Both the position numbers and the translations under genes were made by a program. From Alteromonadaceae bacterium M269 (GTDB lineage: Bacteria > Pseudomonadota > Gammaproteobacteria > Enterobacterales > Alteromonadaceae), in the NCBI GenBank assembly GCA_004353515.1, contig SMNZ01000008.1, forward strand, positions 1 through 46,218: a DNA stretch of 46,218 nt. Direction: 5' to 3'. The notes below the pieces were generated by a model that was not told the origin of the DNA, did no database searches, and saw nothing but the letters and a program-made list of their open reading frames with translations. This document shows, one piece after another, positions 32,768 through 43,100 of the stretch (the first letter of the stretch is position 1; the number at the start of each line of letters is the position of its first letter).

Positions 32768-33526
32768 CTAACCCACAGGCACAATATTGTGTAGCTCAAA
32801 AGCGGTCACGCCACTTGTTAAATAGGGAGAGAATTGCTTAAACGCATCGCTCTGTTGCAGTGTTTTCAAGCCTTCAGGCGAATCCCATTCAACTAACGTA
32901 ATCTGTCCTGGATTAATCAACGGAGATGCATGCGCTTCAAATCGTGGATGATGAACTTTTAAGATAAACCTGCCGCCAATGGATTCCACCGTTTCCTCAA
33001 TACCATCCAAATAAGTCAGATAATCAGTCGGTTTATCAGGGTTAAACCAAGCGACAGCAAGTGTGTAAAACTTACTTGAATCAAAGGTGATATCTATGTC
33101 CGTTTTCGCCATCGAAGAATAGATTTTGAGTTCATCCCAACCTAACGGCCTTAGTGCTTTAATTTCAGACCACTCCGCATGGTTTGTTAGTTTGTTTTCT
33201 GATGATTGGTCAGGCCAGGAAAAGAAAATAAAGCCACTGGGATGATAGTTTCCAACAAAAGTACTGCCCACTTTCAGGCTCATGTGCCGTTGTAAACCAA
33301 GGCTTTCTGCCAAAGGAAATGCGCGTTGATAATACTCACTGATAGCATCTTCTCCACCAGCCTTGGTATCAGGTGCAACGATAGAAAAGACCTGCCCCTT
33401 TTTGATAGCCAACTGCTGTTTTACAATTTTTGTTTCAGCTTTCTCACTCACAGTTTCAGCTTGAGCTTCTGAAAAATCAAATAACCACATGACACTTAAC
33501 ATAACCAACAAAATCACACGCTTCAT
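32768..33526 (-). CDS. Exported protein with DUF1330-like domains
   Basis: 252 residues. A signal peptide (about 1-23, ending EAQA) is followed by two halves that each look like a dimeric alpha/beta-barrel of the DUF1330/EthD kind. The second is clearest: YLTYLDGIEETVESIGGRFI, then GQITLVEWDSPEGLKTLQQS and FKQFSPYLTSGV. Cytosolic DUF1330 proteins are about 95 residues and single, so an exported tandem form is unusual. No active-site residues can be named. It is divergent from a LysR regulator, the classic layout of a regulator and its target, so it is probably induced by that protein. Confidence 0.75.
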   Translation of the reverse strand: MKRVILLVMLSVMWLFDFSEAQAETVSEKAETKIVKQQLAIKKGQVFSIVAPDTKAGGEDAISEYYQRAFPLAESLGLQRHMSLKVGSTFVGNYHPSGFIFFSWPDQSSENKLTNHAEWSEIKALRPLGWDELKIYSSMAKTDIDITFDSSKFYTLAVAWFNPDKPTDYLTYLDGIEETVESIGGRFILKVHHPRFEAHASPLINPGQITLVEWDSPEGLKTLQQSDAFKQFSPYLTSGVTAFELHNIVPVG

Positions 33527-33613
33527 ATCAACCTCTTTATCAACTTCATAGAACTAACGCTTTCTATTTTGGTTGAAGCAGTGGCTAAGTCACGGATTGC
33601 TTTTAAGCTCTAC

Positions 33614-33631
33614 TGGTGCAATTATGCACCA
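33614..33631. promoter_or_regulatory. LysR-type palindrome touching the regulator's start codon
   Basis: TGGTGCA and TGCACCA, seven bases each, flank ATTA. This fits the T-N11-A rule for LysR sites (TGGTGCAATTATGCACCA). It ends one base before the preferred LysR start and lies in the divergent gap of the exported gene, so it can serve autoregulation and control of the neighbour. Confidence 0.5.
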
Positions 33632-34507
33632 ATGAAAGATTGGGACGATTATAGACTTATCCTCACGCTACACCGCTCAAAAACACTGAGAGGCGCTGCA
33701 CTGCAATTGAACGTTAACCACACCACCCTATCACGGAGACTTGTCCAGATAGATAAAAAGTGGGGAACAAAGCTATTTGAAAGAACATCAGACGGTTACA
33801 CAGCAACAAACGCAGGGTTACAACTGATACAAACCGCCGAGCAAATTGAAGAGTTAGCTTATACATCAGAGCGCCAGCTACGTTCAGTCGACAAAGACTT
33901 ATCCGGTGACATTACCCTATCCATCCCAGGAGCTATCGCACAGTTTTTATTACTTGAAGATCTCAATGACTTTTCTAAAATCTACCCGAATATTAATCTT
34001 CAAATAATCAGCTCCTATCAATTCGCTGATCTCGATCGCTCAGAAGCAGATGTCGTTATCAGAGGAACCGCTATGCCGCCAGAGCATCTCGTCGGTCATA
34101 AGCTCTTTCCCTATTATGTTGCTGTCTATGCCGACAAAGACTACCTTGACTCAGTAGCTCGTGATGATTGGTGCTTAACTGCACCAGTTGCTAAACCGGA
34201 ATGGGTTGAAGGAACGAGCTACGCTAATCTACCAATCACTTTCATTTCTGATGATCCAGTGCTGAGACATCAAATCATTTCAAAAGGACACGCAATAGGC
34301 CGCGATGCCTGTTATATGGCGGATCAAGAACCTAACTTAATACGCCTTTCAGATTACACAGCGATCCCAGGGCAAGACCTATGGGTTTTAACTCACCCCG
34401 ATCTCAGAAACACACCAAAGATAAAAACCTTGATGAGTTTCCTCTATTCAAAACTAAAAGCTAAAAAAGACCTGATTGTTGGGAAGGCTGGTGATGCCAT
34501 TCAATAA
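33632..34507 (+). CDS. LysR-family transcriptional regulator
   Basis: 291 residues from the ATG at 33632. The helix-turn-helix is at the N terminus (WDDYRLILTLHRSKTLRGAA, then LQLNVNHTTLSRRLVQIDKK), followed by the substrate-binding domain (SGDITLSIPGA, PNINLQIISSYQFADLDRSE, ADVVIRGT). The frame is open back to a TTG at 33569, but LysR proteins start only a few residues before the first helix and have about 300 residues, so the later ATG is better. It lacks a ribosome binding site and may be translated weakly. The divergent exported gene is its likely target; the inducer is unknown. Confidence 0.92.
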   Translation: MKDWDDYRLILTLHRSKTLRGAALQLNVNHTTLSRRLVQIDKKWGTKLFERTSDGYTATNAGLQLIQTAEQIEELAYTSERQLRSVDKDLSGDITLSIPGAIAQFLLLEDLNDFSKIYPNINLQIISSYQFADLDRSEADVVIRGTAMPPEHLVGHKLFPYYVAVYADKDYLDSVARDDWCLTAPVAKPEWVEGTSYANLPITFISDDPVLRHQIISKGHAIGRDACYMADQEPNLIRLSDYTAIPGQDLWVLTHPDLRNTPKIKTLMSFLYSKLKAKKDLIVGKAGDAIQ

Positions 34508-34579
34508 CGCATATGCCCTGTTTAATCGTAGGCCTAGTCTATACTTAATTCAGAAACGCCATATTCGAGGTATAACGAA

Positions 34580-34846
34580 ATGATAAACAAGCTATTTGTT
34601 GAACATCCTAAATCAGTAAATGAAACTTATTCTGAGCACTTTATTCATGCGATGAGTTTTTCCATTAAATTGCAGTTGGCAGCCATTGTTTGCTGTATCC
34701 ATGCCTTAGTTCCTGGTTTCTTTGTTAAAACTGGAAGTAAGCTTATTAGCGAGCTCCATCGCAAAATGGTGGTGTGCCGAGTTAGAGCTGATAAGACCAA
34801 AGAATCTAAACATTGGACGGGTGATTCGATCGAATACATGATTTGA
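34580..34846 (+). CDS. DUF6356-family protein
   Basis: 88 residues in the pattern of a small family of unknown function: FVEHPKSVNETYSEHFIHAM, one hydrophobic segment (LQLAAIVCCIHALVPGFFV, about 32-50), then TGSKLISELHRKMVVCR. The hydrophobic part suggests a membrane association. GAGGTAT lies 8-14 bases before the ATG. It stands alone on the plus strand between the LysR and ArsR genes, and no role can be inferred from these. Confidence 0.85.
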   Translation: MINKLFVEHPKSVNETYSEHFIHAMSFSIKLQLAAIVCCIHALVPGFFVKTGSKLISELHRKMVVCRVRADKTKESKHWTGDSIEYMI

Positions 34847-35030
34847 TTTTCAAGTCTTAAGCTACTGTTTAATCATATCAGACCGATTCAGGTTCCTTTT
34901 GAGCAGCTAATTCGCTAATCGGTCTCAACAACATTAAGTGATCTAAGGTCGATATTCATCCGCCTCTTAACTTCATCAATACACTTCTGAAAGTCGCCAA
35001 AGTTTAATTTTTCAAGCAAATTTGATCTTT

Positions 35031-35066
35031 ATTTAAGTTTATACTTAAATAAGTTTAGGCTTAAGT
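35031..35066. promoter_or_regulatory. ArsR-type operator region
   Basis: ATTTAAGT (35031-35038) and ACTTAAAT (35043-35050) form a perfect eight-base inverted repeat, and two further half-sites (TAAGT at 35050-35054 and CTTAAGT at 35060-35066) follow at once. The block sits 20-55 bases before the ArsR start, as expected for autorepression; TACAAT at 35071-35076 may be the -10. The rest of the gap 34847-35030 shows nothing notable. Confidence 0.6.
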
Positions 35067-35086
35067 AAAATACAATTTAAATAGCT

Positions 35087-35392
35087 ATGGACAAATTTGT
35101 AGCGATATCGGACCCAACGAGACGCAAGATTATTGAGATGTTGAGTATAAAGGAACTGACTTCAGGGGAGATTGCTGATCACTTTCAATGCAGTGCTCCA
35201 GCTATTTCACAGCATCTGAAAGTGCTGAAAACGGTAGATATTGTTGGTATGCGCATTGATGCACAGAAACGCGTATACAGTTTACGAAAAGAGAGCCTCA
35301 AGGAAGTGGAATGCTGGGCAAGTGAAGTCAGCCGAATCTGGAATAAGCAGTTGGATAGCTTAGAGCAAGCCCTTAATCAACCAGAAAACTAA
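35087..35392 (+). CDS. ArsR-family repressor
   Basis: 101 residues with a winged helix-turn-helix: ISDPTRRKIIEML, ELTSGEIADHFQCSAPAISQ and HLKVLKTVDIVGMRIDAQKR. It lacks the metal-binding cysteine motif of true ArsR/SmtB metal sensors and fits the autorepressor branch (SdpR-like) that is normally paired with a downstream SRPBCC/AHSA1 gene, as here. It should bind the inverted repeats just upstream and release them on an unknown signal. The gap to the SRPBCC start is 13 bases. Confidence 0.92.
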   Translation: MDKFVAISDPTRRKIIEMLSIKELTSGEIADHFQCSAPAISQHLKVLKTVDIVGMRIDAQKRVYSLRKESLKEVECWASEVSRIWNKQLDSLEQALNQPEN

Positions 35393-35405
35393 CCTGGAGA
35401 TGATC

Positions 35406-35942
35406 ATGAACAACTACGGCGAATTAATAGACGACAACACAATAAAGTTTAGCAGACTCTTACCAGGCCCGATTGAACGCGTTTGGCTCTACCTAACCGA
35501 CTCAGACAAACGCGCAACATGGCTAGCAGCAGGTAAAACAGAACAAACAATAGGCGGTGTTGTAGAGCTCAAGTTCCACAATGCTTCGTTATCCGCATCA
35601 GCAGACGAGCCTCCTGCCGAAAAATATCGAGATATGCCCGAACATGTCAGCTTTGAAGGTACCATTACCCAATATGATCCACCTCACCTACTCAGCTACA
35701 ATTGGCCTGGAGAGACACCTGAAGAAGAATCAGAAGTCAGTTTTCAATTAGAGCCACAAGGCGACAAAGTGCTATTAACCGTTATTCACCGTCGTATCTA
35801 TAAACGCAGCGATCTGTTAGGTGCAACAGCCGGATGGCACACACATTTAGACATATTGGATGACGTATTAAATGACCGTCCAACTAAACCATTTTGGACG
35901 GTACATAATGCTTTGGAAAAAGAGTATGGGAAGCGTATTTAG
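35406..35942 (+). CDS. SRPBCC / AHSA1-domain protein
   Basis: 178 residues of the START/Bet v1-like fold (activator of Hsp90 ATPase homologue 1-like). Blocks are KFSRLLPGPIERVWLYLTDS, KRATWLAAGKTEQTIGG, FEGTITQYDPPHLLSYNW, VLLTVIHRRI and GWHTHLDILDDVLN. Such proteins bind small hydrophobic ligands in a deep cavity; bacterial members rarely have a known ligand. The frame opens at 35400, but GGAG directly touches that ATG; the ATG at 35406 has the right six-base spacing and is used here. It is co-transcribed with the ArsR gene, so its amount is probably controlled by that repressor. Confidence 0.9.
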   Translation: MNNYGELIDDNTIKFSRLLPGPIERVWLYLTDSDKRATWLAAGKTEQTIGGVVELKFHNASLSASADEPPAEKYRDMPEHVSFEGTITQYDPPHLLSYNWPGETPEEESEVSFQLEPQGDKVLLTVIHRRIYKRSDLLGATAGWHTHLDILDDVLNDRPTKPFWTVHNALEKEYGKRI

Positions 35943-36421
35943 CTTCGCCAAATAAGGAGCTAAATACCTATTAAAGCAATACAATCCTTTCATATTATAT
36001 GGAAAATCTAGGTATAAATGAAATTCATTAGCGGCACCGGACAAAAATGCCCACGCCCGCTGGCGAATGCTGACCACTTCTACCGGTAAGCTCTGCTCTC
36101 TGTGCTGGTGATTTTGCGCATTTAAGTGATACCCAAGTCAACTAGCAAAAAAGAGCTGCCATAGGGCATGTTAAATCAATTGCGCTGAGGGCGATACTTC
36201 CTGTTGCACAATTTAATATTAGGTAGAAATTGAGGTCATCGGACTAAAACATAGATAAAGAATGAAAAAGCCCGTTTGGAAGGGGACTTAATCATTGTAT
36301 TTGCGAATACGTAAACCTTAAGGCACGTTCAACATAAGCTTTTTTCATACTATTTCAAATATAAAACCTTAACGACCATGACTTCGTATTTACAAAGTAC
36401 CTCGGTCACATCTTCAAGTTT
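35943..36421. other. 479-base gap with no supported gene
   Basis: Mostly AT-rich sequence without a clear terminator. A GC-richer patch lies at about 36028-36115. A 23-codon frame (MKFISGTGQKCPRPLANADH...) runs through it from 36018 with only a weak AGG before it; it resembles no family I know and may be a gene remnant. The leftward toxin-immunity operon ends here. Confidence 0.4.
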
Positions 36422-37156
36422 TTATTCGCTTTTCATTTCCAACTCGAGTTCTTGGATTTTTTTTAAAGATTTCTGCTGCCACTTATAATTACTACTATTA
36501 ACATCTAATTTACGTTCTTTAAGTCTATCCAAAACAGAAACTTCCCATTGATTTCTAATTTTATAATCTGCGCCTAACTCCAACAGCTTATATACGATAT
36601 CAAATTGATTAAGGCTAGCCGCTACCAACATGGGTGTATTCCCTTTTTTGTTCTGCGCATCTAGATTTGGAGCATTAGCCAATATTACATTGAGATTGAC
36701 TCTACCTTGAGGATTCATAGCATTAAAAATTAATGTATCACCACTGCTTGGATTTATAGAATCTATATTTCCTCCATGCCTTAAAGACAACTCCAAATAT
36801 CTACTGTCAGATAACTCCACACTCCAATGGGTAACTGAGCTCCCAGTGTCCCATTTTACATCTGGGTCCGCACCGGCTTCCAACAGTAATTTAAACCCTT
36901 CAATGTTACCGGTTCTAATTGGCCAGAATAATATTGGTAATCCCATTTTTCCTTGGCTATTAGGGTTTACGCCATTTTGAATTAGGGTAGCTACCTTTTC
37001 GCTATCGCCTTTACCTGCGGCTAGAGCTAACTGTAACTCGCTCGGATTAGTATAAATATCTTTAGCTCTCAACTCATAAATTGCTCCCAATGTATCCGAA
37101 CCACTACAACCTAAAGACAAGACGAAAAAACATAGAATGATCGATATTCTTCTCAT
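36422..37156 (-). CDS. Ankyrin-repeat lipoprotein, predicted lipase-toxin immunity protein
   Basis: 244 residues. The lipobox LSLGC puts the lipidated cysteine at 17, so the protein is anchored on the periplasmic side of a membrane. From about 40 it carries four or five ankyrin repeats (ALAAGKGDSEKVATLIQNGV, ILFWPIRTGNIEGFKLLLEA, TPMLVAASLNQFDIVYKLLE...). It begins three bases after the stop of the giant RHS-lipase gene, in the immunity position. Ankyrin-repeat lipoproteins are known immunity proteins for phospholipase effectors, which act on membrane lipids from the periplasm. The gene is clearly AT-richer than its surroundings (two sampled lines of 60 bases have 14 and 20 G/C). Role inferred from context and localisation. 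Confidence 0.85.
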   Translation of the reverse strand: MRRISIILCFFVLSLGCSGSDTLGAIYELRAKDIYTNPSELQLALAAGKGDSEKVATLIQNGVNPNSQGKMGLPILFWPIRTGNIEGFKLLLEAGADPDVKWDTGSSVTHWSVELSDSRYLELSLRHGGNIDSINPSSGDTLIFNAMNPQGRVNLNVILANAPNLDAQNKKGNTPMLVAASLNQFDIVYKLLELGADYKIRNQWEVSVLDRLKERKLDVNSSNYKWQQKSLKKIQELELEMKSE

Positions 37157-37159
37157 AAG

Positions 37160-40100
37160 TTAACAACTCGTTCCCATTGCTCTGCAAACATTTTTAATCC
37201 CATGCCATCCATAACCTACTTTAATCCTCTCACCTAAAGCAGGTGCAGTCTGAGATTGTAGAGGACCTAAAAAATCACCTAATGTATAATAAGATTTAAT
37301 TAAATCATCAGCACCATCTAAATTAACACCATAACCAGCCAAAGCTCCTACAGTAAGCCCTTGTGAATTAAACGTTATTGCAGGCCTATCCGTTACCAAT
37401 GCAGCCCCTGTAGCCAATCCGCCACCTAAAGAATGCCCAACAAATGTTAAAGAATTACCTCTTCTAGGTAGATTTCTTCTATTTGCTAGATTAATTGCAT
37501 CACTAATATTAGTAGCCAACCTAATTGCTCGATTTAGCTGCTTAGACTCCTTACCAAATGAGTGCCCATATTGCAAAACGTCTTTTAGTTCATCACTCCC
37601 TGCAAATGAAAGAACGTACTCTTTTTTATCTGCATTGTAGTAGAGTTTAGCGTTAAACCCTATAGCATCATTTTCGAAATCACTGGCATCTATCCCAAAA
37701 ACCTCTAGTTGCTCTCCGAACACTTCTGTAAACCCATTAGCTCCAAAACATCCATTCCCGGGATATACACACTCCGCAAGTTCTACGTACGTTGCATCTT
37801 TGTGTCTGCTATTTTCGTTACCAGTTCCACCTTCTCTGGTAACTTTCCCTCCTCCACCAGCTTCTGTAACTGCAACACTACTTTGACTTCCAGCATCAGT
37901 TGCCGTAAATCCGGAACTTATCAAAGAGCCTGTAATTGCAGATTTTACTGTTAACTGTGCCGCGCCATTGCCACCAGATAAGTGTATTCCTGAACCACCA
38001 ACAGACACTGTTACTTCTGATTTAAGACGGCTACCCGAATTCTCAACCTCAATAGTAAACTCCTGATTCTCGACTTCTTTAGCGCTATAACCACTTGGAT
38101 CTGTAAAGCCCAAGGGATTATTCATCACATACGAATAGGGGTTAACAGCTTGTGAGTTAGTCGGTTCAACAATAAAGGGATCTACAGACATAAACCTTCC
38201 CACATTGTAATCATACACACGACCGTTCATATGAATGATTTCAACCTCATCCAAGTGCTCGTGGTCCGTATAACCGCGCCTTGTCGGTACATCGCCATCC
38301 GTTGGGTTATTGTTAAGTCTCGCTGAAAGTCCCAGATTCAATAACGGTGACCAATCTCCGCCCTTAGGTGCCCCAAAGGGGTCATAGCTTCTTAAGGTCG
38401 TAACCTGACCATTATGATCGGTAAAAGTCGCTGTTGAACCTAATCTATCTTGGTGTCCAAAGCGGATTTGCGTATCAGTAAGCTCCCCTGTGCTATCCTT
38501 CTCTTCAATCAGAAGGGCGACATCGTCAATATAGGTTGTTTCTTTAATTGTCGTACTTGCACCACTACCGGTTGCCTCGATCTCAAACACTTTACCAATA
38601 TAGTGTGTGGTGATAGTTTGACCGTTCACTGTACGCACTTGTTTATAGCGCGCTAAGTCTGCGCCGTAGTTAAGATTAACGGTGCTACCCAAACGTTGTA
38701 TACGTGTTGGTTTGTTGAAGACGTTATAGGTGTTTTCAGTCGCATTATTGCGCTTGGTCAGATTCCCTTTAGCGTCATAACCAAAACTTGCCATCGAGTT
38801 ATCTTTCAGCTTAACTGTACTTAAACGATTAGTTCCTGTTGCGTATTGATACGCATTGGCTTCATCAGCTGAGTAATCCGTCTTCTTAAGCAAGTTACCA
38901 ACACCGTCAAAACCATAATCAATGATACTGGTAAAGCCATTACCACTTAAGCTTGATTGCGTTAAACGATGCAGCTCGTCATAAGTGAAAGTCTCAGTCG
39001 CGTTAACGCCATTGGCCAAGTTTTGCTGCGTAATGATATTGCCGTAACTGTCATAGTTGCTGTAATTCAGATAATGCTTATCAACACCGCCTTGTCGTAC
39101 GCGAGAGCTGAGCATCTGGTTAGTTCGTGCACTGTATAGCATAGTCGATGTGAGTAGACCATCTGTCAGCTTAGCACTGCTGATATTGCCCCATGCATCC
39201 TGAGCCGTAATTTCACGATACACATAACCGCTTTGCGCGTTCGACTCTTTGTTGAGGTAACCTACGCTGTTGTACTCCAACTTCACTGTTAGGTCATTCG
39301 GATAAACCATCGCCTTAGGACGACCATAGTTCGCATCATACCGCGTTGTTACAGCATAAGCAGTACCGTCTATGGTGGTAGTAACTGTTGTAGGTCTTGA
39401 TGCACTGTCATAAGCATAAGACTTGATAACACCATCCGCACTCTCTCTTGTCATCAAACCAGGTCTAAGCGTATCCCAAAGGAAGGTTGCTGGCTCTTGG
39501 TTATCACCAAAGCGACTTAGGACACGACCGACATGATCATGCTCATAACGAATAGTGTCGCTATTGGCGTCGGTTTCTTTATCTAAGTCGCCAAAATCGT
39601 TGTAAACAAAGTCTGTTCTACCTTGGTTCGGGTCAATAACCCATTCTTTTCTACCTAAATCGTCATAGTTAGCATAAATACTGTTGCCAACAGCATCTTT
39701 GATAACAATAGGATTGCCCGCCGCATCATAAGCATAAGAAGTGATTCCACCAATCGCATCAGTCGTACTCATCAACTGACCTTGGGTGCTATAGCTACGT
39801 TTTAGTATTAAATCGGCACCATCAGGTGCTTGGGTAGTAATGGTTGTTTCTAAAACATCATGCACATAAGTGGTTTCAACATCCTCTCCACTCTGTGTCG
39901 CACGCGTTGTTTTAGATAATGGCCTATCCAATACATCATAGCTATCGTAAGTCGTGTACACTGGTGTTCCGTAGTGCCGATTTGACTCATGAGTCATGCG
40001 ACCTAAATTATCGTAGCGAGTATCCGTATACACATTCGCACCACCAAAGTCTTGTGAACGTGTGCGGATTGAACGCCCCAACCTATCAATATATTCCGCA

Positions 40101-43100
40101 CTCACAGGTGTACCAGCCTGATAGATCTCTACCATCATTATCGCATCTGCACCTAGCCTAGAAGGAGCATTACTATCAGGTGTGCGATAACGGGTAAACT
40201 GCCTGGGGAACCCGGTTGTTTGCGTATTACGCACTCGTCCTACTGCATCATATTGCGTTGAGGTTCTCGAACCACTGGCATCAATAATTAATGTTGGTAA
40301 ACCTATGCGGCCTTCTATCGATCTACGCTCCAATAATGTTCTTGTCCCAACACCCGTTGTTTGTGTAATCCTTGATGGGAAATAGCCATCTTCGGAGCTC
40401 GCAGAACCTTGACGTGTGTATTGCGTACTTGTTGTCCGAGTTTCTTTCACAGGTGTATCAGTGTCACCGGTGATTTTAGTCCCCGTTACCTTCACTTCAG
40501 TAGGCAAACCGTGCGTATTGTAGGTTGTCTCCGTTGTTTGACAGGCATTCAGTATCGGAGAGTCTGCATTACATTGAGCAGCAGTTAGAGCTGCTGCACC
40601 TGGTGCAATAGTGACGACTTCTGGCTGACGATGTGTATCGTTCCACTTAGCGATATTCGTCGTGATAGTTTTATTCACGGTTGCAGTAGCGTGCCTAGCA
40701 GGATTCTCAGCGGTATGCGAAATACTACGAGCAACCGTCGTGCTGGTTTGTCTATGCGGCCACCACAAACTTGGCGTATCACCGGGGTCAAACTCAGTTG
40801 TCGTCACTGTAGTAATCGTCCCGTACTCATCCGTGGTGGTTTGCGTTTGCTTTTCCACATTACCGTAGGCATCCACATCTGCCTGAGCGATAGTAGAACT
40901 GCTACTGCCCACTTCTAATCCATTGTTTAAGTCATATTGAGTCGTGGTTGAGCTGCTGTTAAATACATTCACCACTCCATCAATGTCGTGGCTGGTGTTA
41001 AGCGCCCAAGTATTTTGAACATCACTTAAAATTTGAGCTCCATGATAACGACGTTGACGTTCTATCAACGAGCTGTACGGGAAGACTTGTTTGAAGTCTG
41101 TTTGTGTATGAGTACCACGGGTATCATCAATTTCAATGATGGCTCTAAACCCTCTGAAACCACGACCAAAGGCATTGTACATCGCCCCGCGATACTGGTA
41201 GCTCATGGTATTCGTACCACCAACACCATTGCTTTGTTCAAACTGAGACACGTTGTACATCGTTGAGGCAAAGTTAAAGTGTTCGCCATCAATAATGCTG
41301 TAATCTGCATCGTAGTAACCTGCTACCTGATCACTCGATAGTGGATGGTAAGTCCATTGTGATTCAAGCCCAGCTCCATTAGTCACTTTCACCATCATAT
41401 CAATGGGGCGATAGCTATCTTTATTTAATGTGGCGTCTTCAGCAGAGCCATAGTTACGGTTAAAGAGATAGTGATTAACCGGTAAGTCAGAATCATTCTG
41501 AAGATTGTTGTCGGCAATTGAGCAATGGTCACTTGTACAACCAAAGGTGAAGACCAAGTCAGCTAACCCTTTACCAAACGCATCTTGCACAGATGAGTGT
41601 GTAGCAGCACCAATTAAGTCTGTGTTTTCAACAGCTGCAGTAATGACACCTTCGGCATCTTCAGTAAAACGAATCGCTTTATACTTATAGATATTGTGAT
41701 CCCAACTTGCTGGTGCATTCTCAATACGGACTGCCAAGTTAGCGTTGGAATTGTAAGTATCGTAAACATCTTGGCCACACTTCGTTAGATCTACAAAGCG
41801 AGTTCCTGTCCAACTCGGATGTGTCCAGCAGGCTTCACTAACAATATCCGATGCCGCATTACCCGGCATAATTAGCTCTGCGCGACCATCGCCGTCAATA
41901 TCCATGGGTTTAAGTGCTTCCGAGAAGCGAGGTGATTGAGTCTGTCCTTGTGCTAAGGAACCTAAACCACCAATACCTTCTTCGGGTGGCAAATAAAGCG
42001 TTCTTGTTGGTAGGGTAATATCGGTGTTCACTGCGGCGGTAAAGGTTCCATCGCCTTTGTTCAGCTTAATATGTAACTTCCCTTGACCTCCAACGATCCA
42101 ACCAACCCAGTCTTGCAAGCCATCACCATTGACATCAATCAGCATGGCAAACTGTTCTCGCCCTTCTTGATGAAGCAGTCCCTCATTGAAGTTAATGTTA
42201 TGCGACTCTAGCTCTACAGAAACGCCTGAGGCGACCGGTGTCACTTTGGTTAACAGCAAGTCTTGCATTGCAGGAGTTGCTGATACTGGCGTGTTTGCGA
42301 TCAATCGACTTCTAATGATATCCGGCAAACCATCTGCGTTCATATCACCGATAAATTGGAAGGAATCATGCTCGTTAGTGCGCATCAATGAAATACGCGT
42401 ATTGTTGCTATAAGGAACTGCTCCACGGCTATGCGGATAAAGCCACAAAGTCCCGTTGAAACCTGACTCTGGTCCATCAAATCCTTGATGAATAACGATA
42501 TCAGGCCAACCGTCACCTGTGTAATCAGCGATACTGGTTAATGCTTCAACTTCTCTATCACCATTAGGGAATTCAACACCTGAGCTAAACCAAGAAAGCG
42601 TTCCGTTGTTGTTAGCATGAGACAATTGAAGAACATAGCTTGTACCTACGTTAGTAAAGCGCCAGCTATCTGTACGACCATCAAAGTTAAAATCAGCTGC
42701 AAAACAGGTTGGCTGTCCAGTGATTCGGTTACGACTACAAGTATCCATTTCGGTCGTGTTAACACCTAAATTATCACCTTCGGCATTAGTGTAATACTCA
42801 GGCCAATCGCGTGAGCCGTTACCATCAGCATCACCACGCGCTGTTACTTCCCATGAGTCACGCATTTGATTGAGGTGGTTACGAGAAACTAATTGTCTGC
42901 CATCACTCGTTGATAAAGGTTCTACCTGATAGGTCGGTTCGCTGTCCAACCAATCAAAAGTCGCCGCTTGGCGACAACCTCGCCCTTGCAGGAATCCACA
43001 CTCCTGAACAGACTGCAATAAACTACGATTACTGGCTTTACTTGCTGCATAGTTAAGTGTGTACTGCCAGACACTCAAGGTACCAAAGCGAGAAGTAACA

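Noticed and set aside
33569-33631. TTG start giving a 312-residue LysR protein
   Set aside because: It would add 21 residues before the helix-turn-helix and read through the LysR-type palindrome; the ATG at 33632 gives the usual family length.
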